Both the position numbers and the translations under genes were made by a program. Positions 36,497-46,901 of a stretch of 64,000 nt of DNA are shown one piece after another (position 1 is the first letter of the stretch; each line of letters starts with the position of its first letter). Below the pieces are notes generated by a model, which ran no database searches, was not told the DNA's origin, and was given only the letters and a program-made list of their open reading frames with translations. This DNA comes from Qipengyuania vesicularis (GTDB lineage: Bacteria; Pseudomonadota; Alphaproteobacteria; Sphingomonadales; Sphingomonadaceae), in contig NZ_JAIGNJ010000001.1 of the NCBI RefSeq assembly GCF_019711415.1, positions 923,001-987,000 of the forward strand, written 5' to 3'.

Positions 36497-36535
36497 GGTG
36501 GCCGTGCGCTCTTGAGCCTCGGCCACCACTTGTTT
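36497..36535. terminator. Hairpin between convergent genes
   Basis: GGTGGCCG (36497-36504) and CGGCCACC (36520-36527) form a perfect eight-base-pair stem, with an inner GCTC-TT-GAGC stem in the loop. It is followed by ACTTGTTT on the plus strand. It lies between the convergent PilZ and serine hydrolase genes and is a plausible terminator for the PilZ gene; the T-run is short. Confidence 0.5.
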
Positions 36536-36545
36536 GAGGCGCTCG

Positions 36546-37751
36546 CTATTCAGCGTTCAAGGCGATCTCGCGCACCAATCCCTGGAACTTTGCCCTGTTC
36601 TCCGAGCTTGTCGCCGTCGGCCAATTGCTGATCACGGCAACCACCAGGTTATGGCTCGGCACGATTGTGATTGCCTGGCCGAAGATGCCCTGCGCCCCGA
36701 AGGTTTCGCCGGGATAGGTCCACCACTGGTAGCCATAGCCATAGCCGGGCGCTCTTGGAGAAAAGTCCACCAGCGGAGCACCAGCCTCGGCAAACCAGTT
36801 CTCCGGCACGACACCTTCTCCGCCCTCGAGAACAAACTGGCCGAAACGCGCATAGTCGGAGAGGGTGATTGAAAGGCAGCATCCGCCGATGTTCCCGCCG
36901 GTCAGGTCCTGCATCCAGAACAGACCGCCCTCGAACCCGGCCGGAGCGACGATTTTCTCGGCCGAATAGGCAGCCAAGGATTTCCCGGTTGCCTCTTCCA
37001 CGATCAGGCCGAGCAGATTTGTCTCGAGCGTCTTGTAGACCCACTTCTCTCCAGCCGGTGCCTCGCGTTCGAGCGTTCGGGCATAGGTTACCGCTTGGGA
37101 TTCCCCGGCGACCGGAGTGACCGCAAGCATCTTTGCCACGTCGCTCTCGGGATCGGTGTAATCCTCGTTCCAGGCTACGCCCGAGGTCATCGCGGCGATC
37201 TGGCCCACAGTCACACCTTCATAGGCTGTCCCCGCAAGCGCAGGGATCACGTCCGTCACCGGCGTGTCGAGGCTTTCGATCTTCCCGTCCTCGATCGCCG
37301 CGCCGAGCAAGGTCGAGGTGAAGCTCTTTGCTACCGAGAAGCTGGTCCACCGGTCATCGCCCGTCATGCCGAGGGCATAGTCCTCGAAAACGACCTTCCC
37401 GTCCTTGAGGACCATAACACCCGCCGCCGAAGTCTCCTGCATGAATGTGCGAATCTTTGCCGAAGTATCCGCAGCGAGCGGAGCCCCCTCGCTCAGCTTG
37501 CGGGGAAGTGGGGCGGGTTCCACTTCGAGGCCGGGGAACATCGACTCCATGTCACGGAAAGCGGCGGAGCGGCGTTCATCGCTCCAGAACAGGATCGAGT
37601 CCGAAGGATCCATGCTCGCCATCTGTTCGGGCATGGACTGAGACACTGCGGGCGGATCAAGCGGAGGAGGCGGCGCGGAGGCAACGTCCTCGACAGTTGT
37701 GCAGCCGACAAGCGCTATCGCCAGTGTCGAAGCCAGAATCGCACGCATCAT
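36546..37751 (-). CDS. Serine hydrolase lipoprotein, class C beta-lactamase family
   Basis: A 401-residue lipoprotein of the beta-lactamase/DD-peptidase/esterase superfamily. The lipobox LVGC places C17 as the lipidated residue. The SxxK active site is SVAK (S139, K142) followed by a helix; GNIGGCCLSITLSDYARFG and GYGYQWWTYPG fit the class C-like fold. Start shares one base with the cfa stop (TGATG). Likely peptidase or esterase rather than a true cephalosporinase, since the third motif (KTG) is not clear (GAQGIFGQ). In the cfa-photolyase minus-strand run. Confidence 0.85.
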   Translation of the reverse strand: MMRAILASTLAIALVGCTTVEDVASAPPPPLDPPAVSQSMPEQMASMDPSDSILFWSDERRSAAFRDMESMFPGLEVEPAPLPRKLSEGAPLAADTSAKIRTFMQETSAAGVMVLKDGKVVFEDYALGMTGDDRWTSFSVAKSFTSTLLGAAIEDGKIESLDTPVTDVIPALAGTAYEGVTVGQIAAMTSGVAWNEDYTDPESDVAKMLAVTPVAGESQAVTYARTLEREAPAGEKWVYKTLETNLLGLIVEEATGKSLAAYSAEKIVAPAGFEGGLFWMQDLTGGNIGGCCLSITLSDYARFGQFVLEGGEGVVPENWFAEAGAPLVDFSPRAPGYGYGYQWWTYPGETFGAQGIFGQAITIVPSHNLVVAVISNWPTATSSENRAKFQGLVREIALNAE

Positions 37752-38995
37752 CACTCTCCCTCTTTCACCAGCGTAACCTGGTGGACATCGATCCCGCCGC
37801 CGCGGAACCCGCCTTCGCAATACATCAGGTAGAACCGCCAGAGATTGCAGAAGCGCTCGTCGAAACCGGCAGGCAGGTCGCCATTCTCAACCGCGTCATC
37901 GAACCTCTCGCGCCAAATCCGCAGTGTTTCGGCGTAGTCGAGCCCGAAATCATTCTGGTCCTGCCAGGAAAGGCCGCGCGCCTTGGCCAGTCGCTTGAAT
38001 TCGCTGGTTCGGATCAGCAGGCCGCCCGGGAATATATACGCCTGGATGAAGTCGGCGCTCTTCGCATAGGCATCGAACAGCGCGTCGCGAATCGAGATGT
38101 ACTGGATCGCGGCCCGGCCGCCCGGTTTCAGGTTGCGGGCAATGCAGTCCATGAATGTCGGCCAGTATTCGCGTCCCAAGGCCTCAACCATCTCGACGCT
38201 GACGATGGCATCGTATTGCCCGGCCGTATCGCGATAGTCCTGCTTGCGGAAATCGATCTCAGCGGGATGGTGCGCGCGTGCCCAACGCAATTGCTCATCC
38301 GACAGGCTGATGGCGGTGACGTGGCTGCCCTCGCCGGCGAGATATCCCGCGAGCGAGCCCCAGCCGCAGCCGATCTCGAGCACCTCGTCAGGATCGCCGA
38401 TCCGCTTGGCCAGAGCCTCCCACTTGCGCTTTTGCGCCTTGGCCAGCCCGTCCTCGCCAACCGACAATGCAGAAGAGTAGCTCATCGTCGGATCGAGCCA
38501 GGCCTGGTAGAAATCATTGCCCAGATCGTAATGCGCGGAGATATTCTTCTGTGCGCCCTTGTGCGTATTGCGATTGAACAGATGCGCGAACTTGAGCGCC
38601 TGGCGGAAAGGCCCCTTGGCCCGCGCCGTATCGCCCAGCCGCTCCCCATGCTGCATGAAGAGAGCGAAGAGCGGCACGGGATCGGGGCTCCACCACTCAC
38701 CCGCCTCCCACGCCTGGTAGAGGCCGACCGAGCCATTGGTGGCGATCCGGATAAGCGCCTTGTAGCTGCGAAGCTCGAACTCGCATTCGAAGCCGGGCGC
38801 GCGGCCCCCAAGCTTGCGCGGCGTGCCGTCCGGGAGCGTCCCGTGGATCGTGCCGCTCACCAGCGCCCGGTCGATCCGGTCGAGCATCTTGCCGAATCCC
38901 GGCGCCACGAACCTTGCGATCAGACCGGGCTTGCGCGCGAAGGCCTTCGAGCCTTCGATCAGATCGCGTCCGCGCTGGCTGGTCTGCATGTCCAT
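37751..38995 (-). CDS. cfa: Cyclopropane-fatty-acyl-phospholipid synthase
   Basis: A 414-residue enzyme that adds a methylene from SAM to cis double bonds of membrane phospholipid chains. SAM motif LEIGCGWGSLAGY, the SYSSALS strand, ISAHYDLGNDFYQAWLDP region, and C-terminal LYCEGGFRGGGI are diagnostic. Start ATG 38995 is preferred over a TTG at 39031. It lies 42 bases from the photolyase gene and is followed by the serine hydrolase. Pairing of cfa with a photolyase is a known singlet-oxygen-response arrangement in Rhodobacter sphaeroides. Confidence 0.94.
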   Translation of the reverse strand: MDMQTSQRGRDLIEGSKAFARKPGLIARFVAPGFGKMLDRIDRALVSGTIHGTLPDGTPRKLGGRAPGFECEFELRSYKALIRIATNGSVGLYQAWEAGEWWSPDPVPLFALFMQHGERLGDTARAKGPFRQALKFAHLFNRNTHKGAQKNISAHYDLGNDFYQAWLDPTMSYSSALSVGEDGLAKAQKRKWEALAKRIGDPDEVLEIGCGWGSLAGYLAGEGSHVTAISLSDEQLRWARAHHPAEIDFRKQDYRDTAGQYDAIVSVEMVEALGREYWPTFMDCIARNLKPGGRAAIQYISIRDALFDAYAKSADFIQAYIFPGGLLIRTSEFKRLAKARGLSWQDQNDFGLDYAETLRIWRERFDDAVENGDLPAGFDERFCNLWRFYLMYCEGGFRGGGIDVHQVTLVKEGE

Positions 38996-39036
38996 GCCAG
39001 CGCCTATGCCGCGCGTTAACCTGATCGACAAGTCCG

Positions 39037-40467
39037 CTAGGGCTTGGCTGCCCGGTAAGCCTCAAGCGCCCGCTCGCGCGCTTCCTTGTGCCCGATCATC
39101 TTGACCGGATAGTCTCCCCGCCGGTCATCGGGCGGGTCGTGAATGCAGGCGTCATCAAGATCGGCAAGCTCGGGCACATATTCGCGAATGTAATCCGCAG
39201 CGTCGAACTTTTCGCTCTGCGTGAGCGGCGCCATGATGCGGCTGAACATGTTGGAATCGACGCCGGTGCCGCTGATCCACTGCCAGTTTACGCCATTGTT
39301 GCCGTAGTCCGCATCGACGAGGCAGTCCCAATACCATTGCTCGCCGAAACGCCAGTCGATCAGCAGGTGCTTCACGAGGAAGCTGGCCGCGATCATCCGC
39401 ACGCGGTTGTGCATCCAGCCCGTCTGCCACAGCTGGCGCATCCCTGCATCGACGATCGGATAGCCGGTCATCCCGCGCTGCCAGCATTCGAGGTCCTGTT
39501 GGATCAGGTGCCCCGCATTGGGGTTCCGCCACAAGGTCCGCTCGTCATAGTCGCGATAGCTTTCGCGGGGATAGTCGGGGAACTGGTCGATCACATTTTG
39601 CGCATAGTCGCGCCAGATGATCTCCTTGGCGTAGGTCTTCCACCCGTCGCTGCGCTTGTCCTTGAGCTTGTGCCAGACCTGCGCGGGGCTGATTTCGCCC
39701 CAGTGGAGATGCGGCGAGAGGCGAGAGGTGATGTCGTCCGAAGGAAGGTTGCGGCCCTCGTCATAGTCCGCCACCTGGTCGGTCCACCAGTCAAGCCGCT
39801 CATGCGCGGCAGCCTCGCCGAACTCCCAGAACTCGCGAATGCCCCCTGCCCAGTCGGGTTTGGTGGGCAGCAGATTCCACTCCGCGAGGCCGTCGCTGTC
39901 GGGCCAGCTGTCGGGTGAGGAGATGGTCTCCGGCTCCCCCAACACATCGCGCGGAGGCATGCATTCGAGCATCGATTTCGAGAACGGCGTGTAGATCTTG
40001 TAGGGATCGCCTGATCCTGTGGTGACCGAGCCGGGAGGTAGGAGGTAATTGCCATCGTAAAGGCACAACTTTCGGTCCTCGCCGACCGCATCCCTTAGCT
40101 CGTCTTCGGCTTCCTTCCACCACGGTTCGTAATGGCGCATGGCGTGGATGCAGGTCGCGCCCACCTCATCGGCAATCGCGGCGAGGATTTGCGGGGCATC
40201 GCCCTTGCGCAGCACGATTTTCGAGCGGCGGCTCCCGAAGCTCTTGCCGAGGCTTTCGAGCGAATGATGCAGCCACACGAGCGACGCGCCGCCGTAGGCA
40301 TGGTCGCCCGCACGATCCTGGTCGAGCACGAACACCGGAATGACGGGCCCGGCCATGGCGGCAGCATGAAGCGCGGGCTGGTCCGCCATTCGCAGATCGC
40401 GCCGCAGCCAGACGATTTGGGGTTCCGAAATCCGATCTCTCCCTTGCGGAAATTTGCTTTCCTCCAA
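39037..40467 (-). CDS. phr: Deoxyribodipyrimidine photolyase
   Basis: A 476-residue (from the first non-ATG start) FAD photolyase that reverses pyrimidine dimers in blue light. The N-terminal Rossmann strand is PQIVWLRRDLR; the FAD and DNA-binding C-terminal domain includes GMTGYPIVDAGMRQLW, TGWMHNRVRMI and the GDYGNNGVNWQW-like tail (YGNNGVNWQWISGTG). No ATG or GTG precedes the conserved beginning: TTG 40467 is annotated, but ATT at 40431 with AAGGGAGAG upstream would give the more typical N-terminus. It follows a palindromic repeat pair by nine bases. Confidence 0.93.
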   Translation of the reverse strand: MEESKFPQGRDRISEPQIVWLRRDLRMADQPALHAAAMAGPVIPVFVLDQDRAGDHAYGGASLVWLHHSLESLGKSFGSRRSKIVLRKGDAPQILAAIADEVGATCIHAMRHYEPWWKEAEDELRDAVGEDRKLCLYDGNYLLPPGSVTTGSGDPYKIYTPFSKSMLECMPPRDVLGEPETISSPDSWPDSDGLAEWNLLPTKPDWAGGIREFWEFGEAAAHERLDWWTDQVADYDEGRNLPSDDITSRLSPHLHWGEISPAQVWHKLKDKRSDGWKTYAKEIIWRDYAQNVIDQFPDYPRESYRDYDERTLWRNPNAGHLIQQDLECWQRGMTGYPIVDAGMRQLWQTGWMHNRVRMIAASFLVKHLLIDWRFGEQWYWDCLVDADYGNNGVNWQWISGTGVDSNMFSRIMAPLTQSEKFDAADYIREYVPELADLDDACIHDPPDDRRGDYPVKMIGHKEARERALEAYRAAKP

Positions 40468-40475
40468 CCAACCCC

Positions 40476-40503
40476 GTCATGCTGAACTTGTTTCAGCATC
40501 CAT
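40476..40503 (+). repeat. Palindromic repeat, copy 1 (hairpin)
   Basis: A 28-base unit, GTCA then TGCTGAA-CTTGT-TTCAGCA then TCCAT, forming an eight-base-pair stem with the loop CTTGT counting the flanking A-T pair. Nearly identical to the inverted copy at 40536-40563; only four bases differ and those keep the stem paired. Such units resemble REP-like elements found between genes in Erythrobacteraceae. It lies just upstream of the photolyase start. Confidence 0.8.
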
Positions 40504-40535
40504 GCTTCAATCTTGTCGACAGGCTGGGCGGAGAG

Positions 40536-40563
40536 ATGGACCCTGAAACAAGTTCAGGGTGAC
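40536..40563 (-). repeat. Palindromic repeat, copy 2 (inverted), overlaps the YdjM-like stop
   Basis: On the minus strand this copy reads GTCACCCTGAACTTGTTTCAG then GGTCCAT. The stem is ACCCTGAA-CTTGT-TTCAGGGT. The YdjM-like protein ends inside it: its last codons and stop codon (TGA at 40554-40556) are supplied by the repeat. The pair of copies is separated by 32 bases. Confidence 0.8.
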
Positions 40564-41522
40564 GGCTTTTTCAGCGGTTCGCATTCGACATCGGACAAGG
40601 CGACGGTGAACCGATCACGGGCGCGTGGATCGTAGAAGCGGGCGTCGCGTAGGAGGATGGAGCCGTCCGGTGCTCGTTCAGCAAATGGCGCGCGAGACCA
40701 GAAAAGAAAGGCCGACGCCTGAGCATCTCCCTCCGCTGCTACGACAACCGGACCTAAAGCGCATGCGCCAAGCTCCAAGACATTTCCTCCCACATCCAAA
40801 TCACCGCCACCGAGTCCGCTCAGATCGTAGACAAATATTGTGTGCTTTCCGCGCTCAGCAATGATGATCTCGCGCTGCCAGAACCAAAATGGCAGTGGGC
40901 TAGAAATTGTCCTAGCCGATGGGAAAAGCACGGTACCTGGCTCGGCACTTTTCTGGGAAATGACCCAGTTCACCCCAATATACGCGAGCGCCACCGCAAT
41001 CGCCACGCGCGCAGGGTTCTTCCACTCCCCGCCCCGCTTCTCGCGCCTTAGCGAAAACCACGTCGCAAAGCCCATCAGCGCCCACAGCCAAATGTCGATA
41101 ATGAACAGCGTGTCGCCATAGAACCATTGGCTTGAGAATGGCTCCAGCAGGCGAATGCCGTAGACATTCAGCCAGTCGAGCGCCGGGTGGGTCAGGCAGC
41201 CGATGAAGCTCAGCAAGAACAGCCATTTGAAGCTCACCGGCAAGCGGTCCTCGGGGCGTTTCCCGCGGCTCGCCTGCCAGCGGTCGAAGCCGTAGAGCAG
41301 CCCGGCCAGGATCAGCGGCAGCAAGACCATGGCGGGCGGCCCATGGGTGATGCCGCGGCGGAAGCCGAGATGCTCCGCTCCCTCCAGCCAGAAGAAGCAC
41401 GCCGCATCCACATCAGGCAGGTTCGCACCGATGATCAGCGCAGGCATGGCCAGCCCGGTCTTCTTCTTGAGCCCCGCCTGCCCTAGCAATGCGCCGACGA
41501 GGGAGTGGGTGAGGTTATCCAT
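40554..41522 (-). CDS. YdjM-like membrane metal-dependent hydrolase
   Basis: A 322-residue inner-membrane protein of the DUF457/YdjM family, with about five transmembrane helices in the first 200 residues and a soluble C-terminal domain. Motifs are MDNLTHSLVGALLGQ, LPDVDAAC, RRGITHGP and CLTHPALDWLN, whose His and Asp form the presumed metal site. YdjM of E. coli is LexA-regulated, but I see no SOS box here. The start overlaps the upstream lipoprotein gene by one base. The stop is supplied by a palindromic repeat. Confidence 0.88.
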   Translation of the reverse strand: MDNLTHSLVGALLGQAGLKKKTGLAMPALIIGANLPDVDAACFFWLEGAEHLGFRRGITHGPPAMVLLPLILAGLLYGFDRWQASRGKRPEDRLPVSFKWLFLLSFIGCLTHPALDWLNVYGIRLLEPFSSQWFYGDTLFIIDIWLWALMGFATWFSLRREKRGGEWKNPARVAIAVALAYIGVNWVISQKSAEPGTVLFPSARTISSPLPFWFWQREIIIAERGKHTIFVYDLSGLGGGDLDVGGNVLELGACALGPVVVAAEGDAQASAFLFWSRAPFAERAPDGSILLRDARFYDPRARDRFTVALSDVECEPLKKPSP

Positions 41523-42049
41523 TAGTCGATAGCTTGCCGTTCAAAGCAAACTTCGTCACCGCTTAGGACCAATCCACGGTTCTCCAGAACTCTGCGTCGA
41601 ATGTCTTCAGGACCTAGACTGAAGCAAACCTGTTGACCTCTGAAATCCCCGGCTTCGAGGGCCCAAAGCCTGCCGTCTGATCGTCGGCTCAACATTACCG
41701 GCAATTCAATGTCCGTGCCAAGCGAATGCCTTAACCAGTAGAACTTTCTATCCTCCGGAGCTTCGCCATGGTGGACAGAAATGTCTTCGAATGGAATCTC
41801 GTACACGCTCCGCCAGCACATCGTGAAAGCAGTGGTGGCGCCGTCTTCCTCGAGGACCCGAACTGTACTCTTGCACGGAGATCCGACGGTGCGATGTCGG
41901 ATCATCTTTGTTGTCAGAACAATAATGTCCTCTTCAGCGTAATCGGGAATTGGATCGACTGAGAAATCGGGTGAATAGCTCGAGCAGCTTGAGAAAATGA
42001 AAGCCACAACAAGCGAAATACCTGCGCGCAGTGGAGTTCTCGTCGCCAA
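41522..42049 (-). CDS. Putative lipoprotein of unknown function
   Basis: A 175-residue protein whose N-terminus (LVVAFIFSSCSSYSPD) ends in a lipobox-like SSC, so C22 may be lipidated. The mature part has no family I recognise; cysteines in SPCKST, TMCWRS, QVCFSL and EVCFER could make two disulfides, which fits the periplasm. It lies two bases downstream of korB and overlaps the YdjM-like gene by one base. G+C content looks lower than its neighbours. Confidence 0.65.
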   Translation of the reverse strand: MATRTPLRAGISLVVAFIFSSCSSYSPDFSVDPIPDYAEEDIIVLTTKMIRHRTVGSPCKSTVRVLEEDGATTAFTMCWRSVYEIPFEDISVHHGEAPEDRKFYWLRHSLGTDIELPVMLSRRSDGRLWALEAGDFRGQQVCFSLGPEDIRRRVLENRGLVLSGDEVCFERQAID

Positions 42050-42051
42050 TC

Positions 42052-43086
42052 CTACACCGGATCCTGCGCGGTGCCGCTGACGGTCCAGGTCTGGCCCTTG
42101 CCGAGCAGCTTGGCGAGATTGGCTTCCTTGCCCTCGCTCGCTTTCTTGCGCTCTTCGACCACCGCATCCTCGAAGGTCGGGTGCGGATCGTCGTAGAGCA
42201 CGCCGAGTGCCATCGGGAACGGGCCGAAGGGCATTTCGACCAGCATATGCGCGATCGAGCGGTTGGTGACGTCGTGGACGATCACGCCCGCGCCTTCCCA
42301 GTCGCCATCGGCCACATCGACCACTTCGAGGCTCAGCGTTTCGCGATTGAGCGTGATGCCCTTCGCGCCGCCGGCGAACAGCATGGGCTCGCCGTTCTGG
42401 AGCCAGAGCTGCTGGTCCTCCGCACCCTTGGGCGCGGCGAAATCGTTGAAGACGTCCTTGTTGTAGACGATACAGTTCTGGAAAATCTCGATGAAGGCTG
42501 CACCCTTATGGGCGTGTGCGGCCTTGAGCACGTCGGGCAGGTTCTTCGACACGTCGAACCCGCGACCCACGAAGCGCGCGCCAGCACCCAGCGCAAAGGC
42601 CGCCGGGCGAGCGGGATGGTCATAGCTCCCGATCGGTGTCGAGGGCGACTTGGTGCCTTCACGGCTGGTCGGCGAGGCCTGTCCCTTGGTGAGGCCGTAA
42701 ATCTCGTTGTTGAACAGCATGATCTGCATGTTCACGTTGCGGCGCAGGACATGCATCAGGTGATTGCCGCCGATGGAAAGCCCGTCGCCGTCACCCGTCA
42801 CCAGCCACACGTCGAGCTCCGGATTGGCGAGCTTTGCGCCGGTCGCAAACGCGGGCGCACGGCCGTGGATCGTGTGGAAGCCGTAGGTCTCCATGTAATA
42901 GGGGAAACGGCTCGAACAGCCGATGCCGCTGATGAAGACGGTCTTGGTCGGATCGCACCCAAGCTGCGGCAGCGTGCGCTGCACGGCCTTGAGGATGGCA
43001 TAGTCGCCACAACCCGGACACCAGCGAACCTCCTGGTCGGTTTCCCAGTCCTTCAGCGTGGTTTCGATCTTAACGGGTGCGTTCAT
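42052..43086 (-). CDS. korB: 2-oxoacid:ferredoxin oxidoreductase beta subunit (KorB type)
   Basis: A 344-residue thiamine diphosphate- and iron-sulfur-binding subunit. WCPGCGDYAIL (residues 22-32), GIGCSSRFPYYM and GDGDGLSIGGNH are the cofactor motifs. With the alpha subunit at 43.4-45.3 kb it converts a 2-oxoacid, probably 2-oxoglutarate, to its CoA ester and passes electrons to ferredoxin. ATG 43086 gives the usual beginning; the in-frame extension is non-coding. A small membrane gene lies between korA and korB. Confidence 0.93.
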   Translation of the reverse strand: MNAPVKIETTLKDWETDQEVRWCPGCGDYAILKAVQRTLPQLGCDPTKTVFISGIGCSSRFPYYMETYGFHTIHGRAPAFATGAKLANPELDVWLVTGDGDGLSIGGNHLMHVLRRNVNMQIMLFNNEIYGLTKGQASPTSREGTKSPSTPIGSYDHPARPAAFALGAGARFVGRGFDVSKNLPDVLKAAHAHKGAAFIEIFQNCIVYNKDVFNDFAAPKGAEDQQLWLQNGEPMLFAGGAKGITLNRETLSLEVVDVADGDWEGAGVIVHDVTNRSIAHMLVEMPFGPFPMALGVLYDDPHPTFEDAVVEERKKASEGKEANLAKLLGKGQTWTVSGTAQDPV

Positions 43087-43091
43087 TTTTT

Positions 43092-43361
43092 TCAATCCGC
43101 CAACAAAGGTATGAGAACTGGAAAAGTGCTTGAGATGAAGAAGCCATAGCCAAGCATTCGCGAAAGGTATTGGGCACCACCATGCGCCGACATGCTCGTA
43201 GCTGGTTTTGTTTTCCCAAAAACAAACAAAAGGGTGCCAAGAACTAACGCCATCAGTACAAAGGCCCAATCGGTTAGTCCAAATATGTCAGTCAAAGCTG
43301 CGCCCAGTGCCGCAGCAAAGATCGTCGCAAGCGGGACCATGCAGGCACTGAGAAATTTCAA
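43092..43361 (-). CDS. Small membrane protein between korA and korB
   Basis: An 89-residue protein with three hydrophobic segments and no family I recognise. Start TTG at 43361 lies directly after the korA stop; ATG 43340 (MVPLATIF) is a possible shorter start. I counted 90 G or C in 180 bases (43141-43320), about 50%, well below the operon around it. It interrupts a pair that is usually adjacent. It is 5 bases from the korB start. Confidence 0.55.
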   Translation of the reverse strand: MKFLSACMVPLATIFAAALGAALTDIFGLTDWAFVLMALVLGTLLFVFGKTKPATSMSAHGGAQYLSRMLGYGFFISSTFPVLIPLLAD

Positions 43362-45305
<1,944 letters not shown>

Positions 45306-45480
45306 CCGGTCAATTCCTTGTCGCGCGCCGTCTCGAGCGGCGCTGTTTCATCGGGAGGGCCCGCCTAGAGGCCGCCCCAACCTCTCGCAATGAAGTTTCT
45401 CTGCTAGCCGGAAAAAGCGCGGTGGAAAAGCGCGCAGGAGGGGGTTAGTCCCGATTTGCAACGAATAGTGGAGAGACTCG

Positions 45481-46431
45481 ATGGCCGACACCGAACATTT
45501 CGTGCGCGACGACGTGCGCGCCTTCCTCGACATGCTGGAACAGATGGGCGGCCAGGGTGTGGAGGAAGTCGGCGCCGAGGCGGGTCGCACGCAAATGAAG
45601 ACTTTGGGCATGTTGGCCGAAGCCCCCGCCCGCGACCTCGCGGTGATCAAGGACGTATCCTGCCCCGGCCCTGCGGGTGATATTCCGCTGCGCTTCTATG
45701 ACGCCAAGGAAAGCCGCGGCCCCTCGCCCTGCGTGATCTTCATCCATGGCGGAGGCTTCGTGATCGGCGACCGCGACGTCTACAACGCCCTCTGCACCGA
45801 GATCGCGCATCGGCTCGACCTGCCGGTCGTCTCGGTCGAGTACCGACTCGCGCCGGAACACCCCTTCCCTGCCGCGCCCGACGATTGCGAGGCGGCAGCA
45901 CGCTGGATCGCCACCTCTCCCGAGGCGCTGGGCCGCGACATCACCGGCCTGGTCATCACGGGCGATAGCGCAGGCGGGAACCTCACCATCGTAACCACCA
46001 ACCAGCTGATGAACGAGCCAGCAGATGTGCCGGTGATCGTCCAGGCGCCCATCTACCCGGTGGCCAGCGACGTCAGCCAGCACGAAAGCCTGCGCCTCTT
46101 TGCCGAAGGCTTCCTGCTGACCGGCGCTGCCATGAGTTGGTTCACCGAGCAATATGCCGCTAATCCCGACGATCCGCGCAACCTGCCTATGATCGGCGAT
46201 TGTTCGAACACGCCGCCCACCGTCGTGTGCACCGCCGGGCTCGACCCCTTGCGCGACTCCGGACGCGAGTATGCCGCGCACCTGATCCAGCAGGGCACCG
46301 AGGTGGTCTATCTCGAATTTCCCGGGATCATCCATGGCTTCACGACGCTGAGAAAGGCGATGCCCAGCGGGCAAGCGGACCTCGATGCCTTTCTCGACGC
46401 GGTGGAATTGATGGTGGAGCGCTACAAGTGA
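45481..46431 (+). CDS. Alpha/beta hydrolase, HSL-family esterase
   Basis: A 316-residue carboxylesterase. Oxyanion motif HGGG at 89-92, nucleophile S163 in GDSAGG, then the Asp in TAGLDPLRD and His in IIHGFT. The N-terminal cap helices (1-50) suit the hormone-sensitive lipase family. ATG 45481 follows GTGGAGAGACTCG. Coupled to rppH by GTGA. Native substrate unknown, small acyl esters likely. Confidence 0.93.
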   Translation: MADTEHFVRDDVRAFLDMLEQMGGQGVEEVGAEAGRTQMKTLGMLAEAPARDLAVIKDVSCPGPAGDIPLRFYDAKESRGPSPCVIFIHGGGFVIGDRDVYNALCTEIAHRLDLPVVSVEYRLAPEHPFPAAPDDCEAAARWIATSPEALGRDITGLVITGDSAGGNLTIVTTNQLMNEPADVPVIVQAPIYPVASDVSQHESLRLFAEGFLLTGAAMSWFTEQYAANPDDPRNLPMIGDCSNTPPTVVCTAGLDPLRDSGREYAAHLIQQGTEVVYLEFPGIIHGFTTLRKAMPSGQADLDAFLDAVELMVERYK

Positions 46432-46901
46432 GCGAGTTGGGATACCGACCCTGCGTCGGCGTGATGCTCGTCAATGGCGACGGGCGTGCCTTTGTCGGTC
46501 GCAGGATCGACAACAAGGAGGGCGACTGGTGGCAAATGCCCCAGGGCGGCGTCGATGAAGGCGAGGACCTCGAGGCAGCCGCGCTCCGCGAACTGGCAGA
46601 AGAGACGGGAGCAAAGGCGGAACATGTCTCGCTGATCCAGCAGACACGCGAACCGATCCGTTACGACCTGCCCGAAGAGCTTATCGGCAAACTATGGGGC
46701 GGGAAGTATCGCGGGCAGGAGCAGATCTGGTTCCTCGCCCGCTTTTCAGGCGCTGACGAAGATATCGACCTCGAAGCGCATGATCCGGCCGAGTTCTGTG
46801 ACTGGAAATGGGTCGATCCCGAGCAATTGCCCGATTTGATCGTGCCGTTCAAGAAGCGGGTCTACCGCGCGGTTCTCGAGGAGTTTCGGGAGCTGGTTTG
46901 A
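46428..46901 (+). CDS. rppH: RNA pyrophosphohydrolase
   Basis: A 157-residue Nudix enzyme that removes pyrophosphate from mRNA 5' ends, starting decay. The Nudix box runs from GGVDEG to RELAEETGA, flanked by WWQMPQGG and YDLPEELIGKLWGGKY. The start is the GTG in GTGA overlapping the esterase stop; no other start is suitable. Its last 53 bases overlap the coding 3' end of the opposing membrane-protein gene. Confidence 0.93.
   Translation: MSELGYRPCVGVMLVNGDGRAFVGRRIDNKEGDWWQMPQGGVDEGEDLEAAALRELAEETGAKAEHVSLIQQTREPIRYDLPEELIGKLWGGKYRGQEQIWFLARFSGADEDIDLEAHDPAEFCDWKWVDPEQLPDLIVPFKKRVYRAVLEEFRELV

Noticed and set aside
37445..39019. A long open frame opposite cfa
   Set aside because: cfa motifs are complete on the minus strand; antisense reading has none.
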